Source: Murimonas intestini
Lineage (GTDB): Bacteria > Bacillota > Clostridia > Lachnospirales > Lachnospiraceae
Length of the DNA: 64,000 nt
NCBI GenBank assembly: GCA_003148945.1
Contig: QGGY01000005.1
Location: forward strand, 325,354 to 389,353
Direction of reading: 5' to 3'
The notes beneath the pieces were generated by a model that was given only the letters and a program-made list of their open reading frames with translations, was not told where the DNA came from and did not search any database. Below are positions 26,675-35,337 of the stretch, one piece after another. Made by a program: the position numbers and the translations under genes. The first letter of the stretch is position 1; the number at the start of each line of letters is the position of its first letter.

Positions 26675-27671
26675 TATTGTCTGCAGTCATGTCTTCGCAT
26701 TCTCTTATATAGAAGGATGTACGCCATTCCACTGATTTGACCGGAGAAAAGCGGGGCGCAGAACAGGCAGGATAGGAGGTACTTCCCTCTGCATTCTTGC
26801 CTGCAATAATAATGGAGACAGGCCCGCTTCCACCTCCTATTATGGATACAGAAGAGGCCAGGGGATGTTTGGATGCATCTTTTTCCCTGCGGGGCGGGTC
26901 ACAGGGATTACAGTCCTGTATGCGGAAGACTTCAGGCGGTAAGTCCGGGGTCACTTTATATGACAGGGACAGATAATTCCTGGGATATATCAGGCCCCTG
27001 TCCCGGGAAAAAACATCACCGGGAAGCCTTCCAGCCTCGCATGAGATAATATTCAGCGTATACACTTCCATCGTAACAGGATGGGTAAAGGTCAGATCCT
27101 GAGGGGTCTGGCCTTCTTCGGTTTTAAAATGAAAGCCTGGATAAAAGACTGGGTGGGCAGTGAGAGTCAGACGTAGTGAACTTAAGTGTTCCTGTGTGGT
27201 TTCTGGTTTTATGCCGTCAGGCCACCCGAAGGAAGACCTGACAAACAGCCAGCCTTCTTTGCGGCTGCATCCATAACTTTCCATCAGTTCTTCAGCTATA
27301 TGTTCTCTGCCTGTACTGCAGGGATGCCATGATACAGAAGATGCGCCAAGTCCCGGCAGTTCTATTTCTCCCAGGAATGCCGCGGCATGGAAAGACAGGC
27401 TGAATGGATTTTCCTTTTCTAATATTTCGTTTTCTTCATCGGTTAGCTTGTTTTCCAGGCATTTATTATACCAGCGGGAGAGGTGTTTTTTAGCTTCAGC
27501 TCCCGGAACCAAAATACAGAAATCAACTGCCAGCCCGTCTTCACATAGATATACAGCGGGAATTTTCCACTGTCTTCCGTTCCAATTAAATTCTCTGCCG
27601 GATATTATTTTTTTTCCGGGATTTTTTCCGTTTCTTTTAGTGCCAAAGTAACTATTTAAATATACATTCAT
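26661..27671 (-). CDS. Protein of unknown function
   Basis: A 336-residue, probably soluble protein, not recognised. It has no signal peptide, membrane helix or nucleotide-binding motif. Conserved-looking patches are FNWNGRQWKIPAVYLCEDGL near the start, SSVSWHPCSTGREHIAEELM, and SIIGGGSGPVSIIIAGKN with a glycine-rich turn. AAGGGGGA precedes the ATG. It converges on the histidine kinase gene and the two reading frames share 14 bp without a terminator between them, so the transcripts may interfere. It could belong to the sugar locus or be independent. Confidence 0.7.
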   Translation of the reverse strand: MNVYLNSYFGTKRNGKNPGKKIISGREFNWNGRQWKIPAVYLCEDGLAVDFCILVPGAEAKKHLSRWYNKCLENKLTDEENEILEKENPFSLSFHAAAFLGEIELPGLGASSVSWHPCSTGREHIAEELMESYGCSRKEGWLFVRSSFGWPDGIKPETTQEHLSSLRLTLTAHPVFYPGFHFKTEEGQTPQDLTFTHPVTMEVYTLNIISCEAGRLPGDVFSRDRGLIYPRNYLSLSYKVTPDLPPEVFRIQDCNPCDPPRREKDASKHPLASSVSIIGGGSGPVSIIIAGKNAEGSTSYPACSAPRFSPVKSVEWRTSFYIRECEDMTADNIIPC

Positions 27672-27753
27672 GCCAGTTTCCCCCTTGGAATATTGTCTGG
27701 CAACATTATATCACTAAATGCGCAGGCGGTCATCACATTCTGGCTCCTGGGCT

Positions 27754-28011
27754 TTATTTTTTTCTGCTGACATGTTCAGCCAGCTTGTCAGAGCAAAATC
27801 TTATAAGTATTGCCGCTGCCAGGCATATAATTCCTCCGGTGACAAGATAAAGGCTGGAGGAGGCGTCGTTGCTCTTTGTCAGAAAGCCAAGTACACCAAC
27901 GATCAACGAAATTGCTCCCAGGATCAATGTGATTTTATAAAACATTCTGCCTATTCCGCTTATCATGGTTGCAGCGGGGCTGTCAGGATAATGCCTGTAA
28001 CTGATTTTCAT
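27754..28011 (-). CDS. Small two-helix membrane protein of unknown function
   Basis: An 85-residue protein with two predicted membrane helices (about 24-43 and 53-72), separated by a short polar loop and ending in a basic tail. A TAGGAGG site stands 8 bases before the ATG, which supports translation. No family is recognised. Confidence 0.65.
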   Translation of the reverse strand: MKISYRHYPDSPAATMISGIGRMFYKITLILGAISLIVGVLGFLTKSNDASSSLYLVTGGIICLAAAILIRFCSDKLAEHVSRKK

Positions 28012-28136
28012 ACTACATACCTCCTATTTTTGTTGAAAAATTAATATGGTCTGTAAGAAATATTATATATGACAAAAAGACTGGACTGGTCCTAAAATCT
28101 TTGGGACCGGCCCGGCCTTTTTGGGAGGACTTACAG

Positions 28137-28168
28137 AAAAAAACAGCCTCCGTTCAGGGAAGACTGTC
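28137..28168 (-). terminator. Terminator downstream of tRNA-Leu
   Basis: Read on the minus strand, ACAG-T-CTTCC pairs with GGAGG-CTGT over a 6-base loop and is followed by seven T, a short distance past the tRNA 3' end. Confidence 0.7.
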
Positions 28169-28196
28169 TTTTTATTAAGGTATGCTTTTTACTTAA

Positions 28197-28279
28197 TGCC
28201 GCTGGCCGGATTCGAACCGGCACGGCTGTTAACCGCTTGATTTTGAGTCAAGTGCGTCTGCCAATTCCGCCACAGCGGC
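28197..28279 (-). tRNA. tRNA-Leu (anticodon CAA)
   Basis: An 83-nt class II tRNA. The acceptor GCCGCTG pairs with CAGCGGC, the anticodon stem is CTTGA/TCAAG around loop CTCAAAA (anticodon CAA), there is a long variable arm (CGGTTAACAGCCG region), and the T arm is GCCGGTTCGAATCCGGC. The CCA end is not encoded. It decodes UUG. Confidence 0.96.
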
Positions 28280-28335
28280 CGACTTATCAGCCGAAAATCA
28301 TTTTAGCATACCATATATATTTATGCAAGCATTTT

Positions 28336-28365
28336 TTGAAAAAACTGCTGTATTTCAGGAATAAT
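28336..28365 (+). promoter_or_regulatory. Possible promoter of the rubrerythrin gene
   Basis: TTGAAA (28336-28341) and AATAAT (28360-28365) with an 18-bp spacer. A reasonable but not strong match, about 60 bp before the ATG. Confidence 0.4.
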
Positions 28366-28425
28366 ATGGCAGTCTGGGGAAATAATAAGGCGTGTATAAA
28401 GTTTAGAGCAGGAAAGGAAGATATT

Positions 28426-29022
28426 ATGACAGTGGATTTTAAAACAAGCCAGACAAAGGATAATCTGATGCGTGCATTCGCAGGAGAGAGCCAGGCCAGA
28501 AACAGATACACATTTGCAGCATCTCAGGCCAAAAAAGAAAAACTTCAGGTGATTGAAGCAGTATTTCGTTTTACTGCTGATCAGGAGCGTCAGCATGCAA
28601 GGGTTTTTTACAGTTACTTAAAGGAACTTGCAGGACAGACAATTACCGTGGACGGCGGATATCCGGTAGACATTTATCCTGATGTGAAAGACCTGTTAAG
28701 GGCAGCACAGCACAATGAATACGAAGAGCATGATGATGTCTACAAGAAATTTGGTGAAGTGGCTAAGGAAGAAGGATTCCATAAAGTTGCGGGCGCCTTT
28801 CATATGATTGCTGAAATTGAAAAGACTCACGGGGACCGCTTTAAAAAATTTGCTGATTATATGGATGAGAATAAGCTGTTTGTCTCTGACGTGGAGGAAG
28901 GCTGGATGTGCCTGGAGTGCGGTTTTATATACCAGGGCAAGGAAGCGCCGGAAAAATGCCCTGTCTGCAGCCATGACCAAGGATATTTTATCAGGCTTTC
29001 GCTGGCCCCCTACCAGGACTAA
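28426..29022 (+). CDS. rbr: Rubrerythrin
   Basis: A 198-residue rubrerythrin. The N-terminal ferritin-like four-helix bundle supplies the di-iron ligands (GESQARNRY, ADQERQHARVF, later NEYEEH and EIEKTHGDR). A C-terminal rubredoxin domain carries MCLECGFIYQG and CPVCSHDQGYF. It reduces hydrogen peroxide in anaerobes. The start at 28426 follows GGAAAGGAAG; a longer reading frame that begins inside the tRNA gene is not the true start. Confidence 0.95.
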   Translation: MTVDFKTSQTKDNLMRAFAGESQARNRYTFAASQAKKEKLQVIEAVFRFTADQERQHARVFYSYLKELAGQTITVDGGYPVDIYPDVKDLLRAAQHNEYEEHDDVYKKFGEVAKEEGFHKVAGAFHMIAEIEKTHGDRFKKFADYMDENKLFVSDVEEGWMCLECGFIYQGKEAPEKCPVCSHDQGYFIRLSLAPYQD

Positions 29023-29106
29023 TCATTTAACAGAGACATGCCAGCCTGCATACAGTATGATAATGAATTTCACTGCCTGAATTGTTTCAGGGGGCGGGTG
29101 TGGGAT

Positions 29107-30021
29107 ATGAAGATAAAAGCCGGACCTGAAAATGATAGCCGGAAAATTGCCATGAGGGTATCAACAGTAAGCATTGCCGGGAATGTTATCCTGTCACTGT
29201 TTAAATTATTCGCAGGGGTAGCGGCAAATTCCGGCGCCATGGTCTCAGATGCAGTCCACTCGGCATCTGATGTATTCAGCACTGTTATCGTGATGATCGG
29301 TATCAAATTTGCGAATAAAGCATCAGATAAAGAGCATCAGTACGGGCATGAGCGGATGGAATGTGTGGCTGCGGTCATACTCGCTGTGATCCTGTTTGGA
29401 ACAGGACTGGGAATAGGGTACCGGGGAGCAGTTAAGATCTTTTACGATACGGGCAAAGAGCTTGCAGTTCCGGGAACACTTGCCCTTGCTGCGGCAGTCA
29501 TATCTATAGCTGTCAAAGAAGCCATGTACTGGTATACAAGGGCTGCGGCGAAAAAGATCCGCTCCGGAGCACTGCTGGCGGATGCATGGCATCACAGGTC
29601 AGATGCCCTGTCCTCCGTCGGAAGCTTTGCGGGCATCTTCGGGGCGAGGCTGGGATATCCTGTGCTGGACCCTGCAGCAAGTATTGTCATCTGTGTATTC
29701 ATCCTGAAAGCAGCGTGCGGCATATTTGCAGATGCGATCGGGAAGATGACAGACAAAGCCTGTGATGATGAAATTGTGGAGGAAATCAGGGATGTTATCC
29801 TCTCACAGAGCGGAGTGCTTGGGATAGACCAGCTGAAGACGCGCCTTTTTGGCGCCAGGATCTATGTGGATGTGGAGATCAGAGCAGACGGCAATGAGAC
29901 ACTGAAGAGGGCGCATGAGACAGCTGAGAAGGTACATGGCGCCATTGAAGAACATTTTCCGGATGTCAAACACTGTATGGTACATGTAAATCCTGAAGAA
30001 AACCATGCTCAGGACAGATGA
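29107..30021 (+). CDS. Cation diffusion facilitator family metal exporter
   Basis: A CDF transporter of about 304 residues. Six membrane helices lie in residues 15-215, and the metal-binding motifs are MVSDAVHSASD and LLADAWHHRSDALSS; the C-terminal cytoplasmic domain (about 220-300) ends VKHCMVHVNPEE. It exports Zn2+, Fe2+ or Mn2+ in exchange for protons; the metal cannot be named from sequence. An upstream in-frame ATG at 29038 would add 23 residues unlike the family. The ATG at 29107 is chosen though its GGGGGCGG site is weak. Confidence 0.88.
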   Translation: MKIKAGPENDSRKIAMRVSTVSIAGNVILSLFKLFAGVAANSGAMVSDAVHSASDVFSTVIVMIGIKFANKASDKEHQYGHERMECVAAVILAVILFGTGLGIGYRGAVKIFYDTGKELAVPGTLALAAAVISIAVKEAMYWYTRAAAKKIRSGALLADAWHHRSDALSSVGSFAGIFGARLGYPVLDPAASIVICVFILKAACGIFADAIGKMTDKACDDEIVEEIRDVILSQSGVLGIDQLKTRLFGARIYVDVEIRADGNETLKRAHETAEKVHGAIEEHFPDVKHCMVHVNPEENHAQDR

Positions 30022-30092
30022 AGAGGGATGGGGGAAGTACGTCTCCTGCGGAGTGCGGGAACTATTATCACAAATGATCTAAAAAAACAATT

Positions 30093-30134
30093 AACAGCTT
30101 CTGGGAGAATTAGCCTTTTCAGAAGCTGTTTTAT
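30093..30134 (+). terminator. Rho-independent terminator after CDF gene
   Basis: AACAGCTTCTG (30093-30103) pairs perfectly with 30120-30130, followed by TTATA. The rest of the 203-bp gap holds only a possible promoter for the next gene. Confidence 0.75.
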
Positions 30135-30224
30135 ATGTTATACTAATTGATGATTAACGGGAAAAAGTGAAAATGTACGCGATACACGGACATCAAACAG
30201 GCCTTTGAAGACAGGGGGCAGAGA

Positions 30225-30917
30225 ATGGATATCAGACAGAAGATGGATTGTAAAACAGCACAGCAGATGATTACTTCTTATATAAAGAGGGAGCTGACAG
30301 ACAGAGAGCTGGAGGGCTTCATAGAGCATATCCGGGAATGCAAGGAATGCTATGAAGAGCTTGAGATATATTTCACGATCCACTTTGCCCTGCAAAAGCT
30401 GGATGAGGATAAAAATGTCTCCTATAATATACAGAAGATGCTGAAAGATGATCTGAAAGCATCGGAGCGCAGGGTACACCGCAGGAGGGTGGCCAGATAT
30501 TATAAATATGCGCTTGTCATCCTGGCACAGTCGGTCCTGATCCTGGCGCTTCTGACCAGGCTCCAGTACTGGGGTGAGGGATCTATGAAGAAAACTACTG
30601 TATATTCGCTTTTTCACGGAGGCCCGGGTGAGATAGAACAGCCTGTGCCGGAGACAAGGAAGCAGACTGAAAAAGAGACAGAGAAAGCTGCGGAGGAGAC
30701 GCAGATACAGGCTGAGACGGAGAGACAGACGGAGAAACGCACAGAAGCTGTAAAAAAGACAGAAAAGATGATAGAGAAAGAAACTCAGACAGGTTTAAAT
30801 GAAGACAAGCCGGCAGCAGCACAAAACAGCATAGAGAGCATAAAGCCGGAGGAGTCATCCATAATATATGAAAAGCCAAGGAAACAGCCTGGAAGCAGGC
30901 CCGTTTCAGGAAATTGA
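30225..30917 (+). CDS. zf-HC2 (anti-sigma-like) single-pass membrane protein
   Basis: A 230-residue protein in three parts. Residues 8-50 have the anti-sigma zinc finger pattern (MDCKTAQQMI, then HIRECKECYEELE with His-x3-Cys-x2-Cys). One membrane helix is near 93-112 (YALVILAQSVLILALL). The extracellular tail is extremely rich in Glu, Lys, Thr and Gln with irregular repeats of the form ETEK and QTEK. Such zinc fingers usually hold an ECF sigma factor inactive, but no sigma gene is adjacent here, so this protein may act on a distant partner or do something else. A GGGGG site precedes the ATG; polA follows. Confidence 0.75.
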   Translation: MDIRQKMDCKTAQQMITSYIKRELTDRELEGFIEHIRECKECYEELEIYFTIHFALQKLDEDKNVSYNIQKMLKDDLKASERRVHRRRVARYYKYALVILAQSVLILALLTRLQYWGEGSMKKTTVYSLFHGGPGEIEQPVPETRKQTEKETEKAAEETQIQAETERQTEKRTEAVKKTEKMIEKETQTGLNEDKPAAAQNSIESIKPEESSIIYEKPRKQPGSRPVSGN

Positions 30918-30956
30918 GTCATGACCAGAAAAAGTGAGGAGACAGCAGCAGGAAAT

Positions 30957-33581
30957 ATGAGTGAAAAGATAGTATTGATTGATGGACACAGTATATTAAA
31001 CAGGGCATTCTATGGAATTCCGGATCTTACTAACGGGGAAGGGCTGCATACAAATGCCGTATACGGATTTTTGAATATTATGTTCAAGATCCTGGATGAG
31101 GAGAAGGCACAGTATCTGGCAGTAGCTTTTGATCTTAAAGCCCCTACCTTCAGGCACAAGATGTTTGAAGCGTATAAGGGGACGAGAAAGCCCATGCCTG
31201 AGGAACTTCACCAGCAGGTACCTGTGATGAAAGAGATGCTGACAGCCATGAAGGTACCTCTGCTTATGAAGGAGGGATACGAAGCTGATGACCTGCTGGG
31301 CACCGTGGCAAAGCGCGCGGAAGCAGAAGGCCTGGATGTCTCCATCGTGTCAGGGGACAGGGATCTTCTGCAGCTGGCTACTGATAAGACTAAAATACGG
31401 ATACCCAAGACAAAACGCACAGGAACGGAAATCGAGGATTACAATGCGGTGGAGGTCAAAGAGAAATATCTGGTGACCCCTAAAGAGTTTATAGATGTAA
31501 AAGCCCTTATGGGAGATGCCTCAGATAATATACCGGGAATACCTGGCGTGGGAGAAAAGACGGCTACAAAGATCATAGCAGAGTACGGTTCTATTGAGAA
31601 TGCTTACGGACATCTGGAGGAGATCAAGCCGAATAAGGCAAGAGAGTCACTAAGAGAACATTATGATATGGCACAGCTCTCCAAGACACTGGCAGCCATC
31701 GATACGGACAGCCCTGTGGAGTTTTCGCTTGAGGAGGCCAGACTGGGGGATCTTTACACAGAGGAAGCATTTGAGCTGTGCAAGAGACTGGAATTTAAAA
31801 ACCTGCTGGCCAGATTTAACTGTGACGGCCCAAAGAACAGCGTGTCAGGTCATTTTAAGAAAATAACAGACACAGCAGCAGCTGATGAAATATTTGAAAG
31901 TGCACTAAATGCTGATATCCTGGGATTCCAGCTCCTGATCTGGCAGAAGCAGATTCAGGGCCTGGCAGTCTGTTATGGGGAAGAAGATATTTATTACCTT
32001 CCTGTACAGGGGGCCATGACGGCAGAGTATCTGACAGGCAGGCTGGAGCAGGCGGCAGGCAGTGCAAAAATGTCAGGCACTATAAATCTGAAGGAGGAGC
32101 TGTCCTTCATCAGGATCCCTGACAGGAAAAGAGTGGTTGATGAGGCCATTGCCGCATATCTGATCAATCCCCTTAAGGATACTTACACTTATGATGATCT
32201 GGCGAAAGAATACCTGCAGATGATAGTGCCTTCCAGGATGGAACTGCTGGCTAAGGGCGGTTATGATCCGGAAAGGGAGGAGACTGCCGCATGCGCAGGG
32301 TATATGGCATATGTGGCTTTTGCCTGTGCGATTCCTGTCCAGGACAGATTAAAAGAGCTTGATATGTTCAAATTGTTTACAGACATAGAAATGCCTCTTG
32401 TGTATACCCTTTACGACATGGAAAAGGCCGGAATCATGGTAAATGCGGAGGAACTGAAGGCATATGGAGACAAGCTGACAGGCAGGATCGGCGAGCTGGA
32501 GGAGAGTATCTGGGCGCAGGCCGGGGAAAAATTCAATATTAATTCCCCCAAGCAGCTGGGAGTTATTTTATTTGAGAAGCTTAAGCTGCCCGGGGGCAAG
32601 AAGACAAAAAGCGGGTTTTCCACAGCGGCAGACGTGCTGGATAAGCTGGCGGATGAATATCCTATAGTGTCTCTGATATTGGAATACAGGCAGCTTACAA
32701 AGCTGAAGTCCACTTATGCGGACGGGCTGGCTGTGTATATTACAGAAAACGGCAGGATCCACAGCAGCTTCAACCAGACTATAACTGCCACCGGCCGTAT
32801 CAGCAGCACGGAGCCAAATCTTCAGAATATCCCTGTGAGGATGGAGCTGGGCAGAGAGATCAGGAAGGTATTCATTCCCAGCCCGGGATTTATATTCGTG
32901 GATGCAGACTACTCTCAGATAGAGCTGAGGGTGCTGGCTCATATTTCAGGGGACAAGACACTGATCGATGCTTACAGGCAGGCCCAGGACATACACAGGA
33001 TCACTGCATCCCAGGTGTTCCATATCCCGTTTGATGAAGTGACTCCTCTTCAGAGAAGGAATGCCAAGGCGGTAAATTTTGGTATAGTTTACGGCATCAG
33101 CTCTTTTGGCTTGAGCCAGGATCTGAGTATCACAAAGAAAGAGGCTGCTGAATATATAAACAAGTATTTTGAGACATATCCCCGCATTAAGCAGTTTCTG
33201 GATGAAACAGTGGAGAATGCCAAGAAAGAAGGATATGTGACAACTCTGTTTGGCCGCAGGAGGCCGGTGCCGGAACTCTCATCCAGTAATTTCATGCAGC
33301 GTTCCTTCGGTGAACGTGTGGCAATGAATGCGCCTATACAGGGGACGGCGGCTGATATCATCAAGATCGCGATGATCAGGGTAAATGAGCGGATGAAAAA
33401 CGAGGGACTCCTCTCCAGGCTGATCCTTCAGGTTCACGATGAACTGCTTGTAGAGGCGGCAGCCGAAGAGGCGGAACATGTAAAAGAAATACTCAGGGAA
33501 GAGATGCAGGGCGCGGCCGACCTGGCTGTCAGGCTGGAAATAGATATGCACACGGGAGCAAACTGGTATGAGGCAAAATAA
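30957..33581 (+). CDS. polA: DNA polymerase I
   Basis: An 874-residue Pol I for repair and Okazaki fragment processing. The 5'-nuclease domain (1 to about 295) has LIDGHSILNRAFYG, YEADDLLGT and GVGEKTATKI. The middle 3'-exonuclease fold (about 310-460) has lost its acidic residues: the E. coli DxE position reads LGFQLLIW, so there should be no proofreading, as in Bacillus. The polymerase domain has DADYSQIELRVLAH, RRNAKAVNFGIVYG and LQVHDELL. The start is taken at 30957 (MSEKIVLIDGHS) after GCAGGAA; the ATG at 30921 is possible. It overlaps coaE by 14 bp. Confidence 0.96.
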   Translation: MSEKIVLIDGHSILNRAFYGIPDLTNGEGLHTNAVYGFLNIMFKILDEEKAQYLAVAFDLKAPTFRHKMFEAYKGTRKPMPEELHQQVPVMKEMLTAMKVPLLMKEGYEADDLLGTVAKRAEAEGLDVSIVSGDRDLLQLATDKTKIRIPKTKRTGTEIEDYNAVEVKEKYLVTPKEFIDVKALMGDASDNIPGIPGVGEKTATKIIAEYGSIENAYGHLEEIKPNKARESLREHYDMAQLSKTLAAIDTDSPVEFSLEEARLGDLYTEEAFELCKRLEFKNLLARFNCDGPKNSVSGHFKKITDTAAADEIFESALNADILGFQLLIWQKQIQGLAVCYGEEDIYYLPVQGAMTAEYLTGRLEQAAGSAKMSGTINLKEELSFIRIPDRKRVVDEAIAAYLINPLKDTYTYDDLAKEYLQMIVPSRMELLAKGGYDPEREETAACAGYMAYVAFACAIPVQDRLKELDMFKLFTDIEMPLVYTLYDMEKAGIMVNAEELKAYGDKLTGRIGELEESIWAQAGEKFNINSPKQLGVILFEKLKLPGGKKTKSGFSTAADVLDKLADEYPIVSLILEYRQLTKLKSTYADGLAVYITENGRIHSSFNQTITATGRISSTEPNLQNIPVRMELGREIRKVFIPSPGFIFVDADYSQIELRVLAHISGDKTLIDAYRQAQDIHRITASQVFHIPFDEVTPLQRRNAKAVNFGIVYGISSFGLSQDLSITKKEAAEYINKYFETYPRIKQFLDETVENAKKEGYVTTLFGRRRPVPELSSSNFMQRSFGERVAMNAPIQGTAADIIKIAMIRVNERMKNEGLLSRLILQVHDELLVEAAAEEAEHVKEILREEMQGAADLAVRLEIDMHTGANWYEAK

Positions 33582-34188
33582 GATAAAGGTACTTGGAATA
33601 ACAGGGGGAATCGGCACAGGCAAAAGCACTGTGCTGGATTACATAGGCAAGATGTACCATGCAAGGGTCATCCAGGCGGACCAGGCGGCTCACCTGCTGA
33701 TGGAACCGGGGCAGGTCTGTTATTATAAAATTGTGGAGAGCTTCGGGAGCGGCATACTCCGGGGTGACCAGAAGATAGACAGGGAAAAGATGGCAGCAGT
33801 CGTATTTTCCGACAAAGAAAAACTTAAGAGGCTTAACCAGATAGTCCATCCGGCTGTAAAGGAATATATAATCGCCGAGATCAAAAGAGAGCGCGGGAAC
33901 GGAACTGTTCCGTTTATAGTGCTGGAGGCAGCGCTTCTTATTGAAGACCATTATGAGAGTATTTGTGATGAATTCTGGTATGTCTACGCAGATGAGGACG
34001 TGAGGAGGCAGCGCCTGATGCAGTATAGAGGATATACGGCTGAGAAGGTAAAGCAGGTCATGAAAAACCAGCTGCGTGAAAATGTATTCCGGCAGCATTG
34101 TCAATTTGTGATTGACAACAGCAGCAATATTGTAGAAAATACATATGAACAAATTGACAGGGGACTGATAGAACATGAATTTTTGTAG
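33568..34188 (+). CDS. coaE: Dephospho-CoA kinase
   Basis: A 206-residue P-loop kinase with GITGGIGTGKSTV (about residues 7-19), the DQAAHLL segment and VLEAALLIED. It phosphorylates dephospho-CoA in the last step of coenzyme A synthesis. It overlaps polA by 14 bp at its start and the metallo-hydrolase gene by 14 bp at its end; the polA-coaE order is common in Firmicutes and suggests translational coupling. Confidence 0.95.
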   Translation: MRQNKIKVLGITGGIGTGKSTVLDYIGKMYHARVIQADQAAHLLMEPGQVCYYKIVESFGSGILRGDQKIDREKMAAVVFSDKEKLKRLNQIVHPAVKEYIIAEIKRERGNGTVPFIVLEAALLIEDHYESICDEFWYVYADEDVRRQRLMQYRGYTAEKVKQVMKNQLRENVFRQHCQFVIDNSSNIVENTYEQIDRGLIEHEFL

Positions 34189-34972
34189 TATAACCAGCGG
34201 CAGCAGCGGTAACTGTATTTACGTGGGCTCGGAAAAGACGAGCCTGCTCATTGATGCGGGCGTAAGCGGCAAGCGGATCGAGGCAGGGCTTAATGCAATT
34301 GACAGGACTTCTAAGGAGATAGACGGTATTCTGATAACACATGAGCATTCAGACCATATAAAAGGGCTGGGCGTGCTGGCCAGAAAGTATAATATCCCGA
34401 TCTACGCCACACAAGGGACGATAGCTGCCATTAAATCCATCAGCTCACTGGGCAGGATAGATGAACAGCTCTACTGTCCCATCGAGGCTGATCAGACTTT
34501 TGACATCTCTGACTTAAGGATCTCGCCATTTGCAATATCACATGACGCTGCACAGCCTGTTGCATACAGGGTGGAGCACGGCGGTTCAGCGGTCGGCGTG
34601 GCGACGGATTTGGGGGTCTACAATGACTATACAGTGGAGCATTTAAGAAATCTGGATGCAGTGCTCATTGAGGCGAACCACGATATTAATATGCTGCAGG
34701 TGGGAAGTTATCCATATCCCTTAAAGCAGCGTATCCTGGGGAACCGGGGTCATCTCTCGAATGAGAACGCAGGCAGGCTTTTGTGCGAGATCCTGCACGA
34801 CAGGCTGAAGACTGTATTCCTCGGGCATCTGAGCAAGGAGAATAACTATGAAGAGCTGGCCTATGAGACCGTGTGCGCTGAAGTGACATTGGGTGATAAT
34901 CCATACAGGGCAAATGATTTTCCAATCATGGTGGCAAAGCGGGACTGCAATTCACCTATGGTGGCAGTATAA
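34175..34972 (+). CDS. walJ: MBL-fold metallo-hydrolase (WalJ/YycJ-like)
   Basis: A 265-residue metallo-beta-lactamase-fold protein that begins with the family's SITSGSSGNCIYV and has the metal site THEHSDHIKGL, then ATDLGVY and EANHD. In Bacillus and Streptococcus YycJ/WalJ is linked to cell-wall and DNA-repair phenotypes, probably as a nuclease; here it is in the polA-coaE unit rather than beside walRK, which fits a nucleic acid role. It starts within the end of coaE. Confidence 0.85.
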   Translation: MNFCSITSGSSGNCIYVGSEKTSLLIDAGVSGKRIEAGLNAIDRTSKEIDGILITHEHSDHIKGLGVLARKYNIPIYATQGTIAAIKSISSLGRIDEQLYCPIEADQTFDISDLRISPFAISHDAAQPVAYRVEHGGSAVGVATDLGVYNDYTVEHLRNLDAVLIEANHDINMLQVGSYPYPLKQRILGNRGHLSNENAGRLLCEILHDRLKTVFLGHLSKENNYEELAYETVCAEVTLGDNPYRANDFPIMVAKRDCNSPMVAV

Positions 34973-35013
34973 GCAATACATAATATAAATTCCAGAATAA
35001 AAAGGAGAAAGCT

Positions 35014-35286
35014 ATGAAGAAAACAATCATCACAGTAGTAGGAAAAGACACAGTTGGAATTATTGGAAGAGTGTGTACATATCTGGCAGAGAATAATGTC
35101 AATATTCTTGATATCTCCCAGACGATCGTACAGGGATACTTTAATATGATGATGATCACGGACACTAACAGCTCCAAAAAAGAATTCGGTGACCTTGCAA
35201 AGGCGCTGGAACAGCTGGGTGAGGAGATCGGTGTTTCTATCCGCTGCCAGCATGAGGATATCTTCAACAAGATGCACCGCATCTGA
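35014..35286 (+). CDS. ACT domain-containing protein (UPF0237)
   Basis: A 90-residue protein that is a single ACT domain: ITVVGKDTVGIIGRVCTYLAE followed by VNILDISQTIVQGYFNMMMI. ACT domains bind small ligands, usually amino acids. It is paired, 51 bp upstream, with the UPF0210 gene; this pair is kept together in many Firmicutes and archaea and implies a joint function. AAAGGAGAAA precedes the ATG. Confidence 0.92.
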   Translation: MKKTIITVVGKDTVGIIGRVCTYLAENNVNILDISQTIVQGYFNMMMITDTNSSKKEFGDLAKALEQLGEEIGVSIRCQHEDIFNKMHRI

Positions 35287-35337
35287 TCAGGAATCAAAGA
35301 AGCATAGAATACGAGAAGCAGAAAGGAAACATCTATC

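Noticed and set aside
28237..28425. N-terminal extension of the rubrerythrin frame
   Set aside because: It begins inside the tRNA-Leu gene and the family-like sequence starts at the ATG at 28426 behind a good ribosome binding site.
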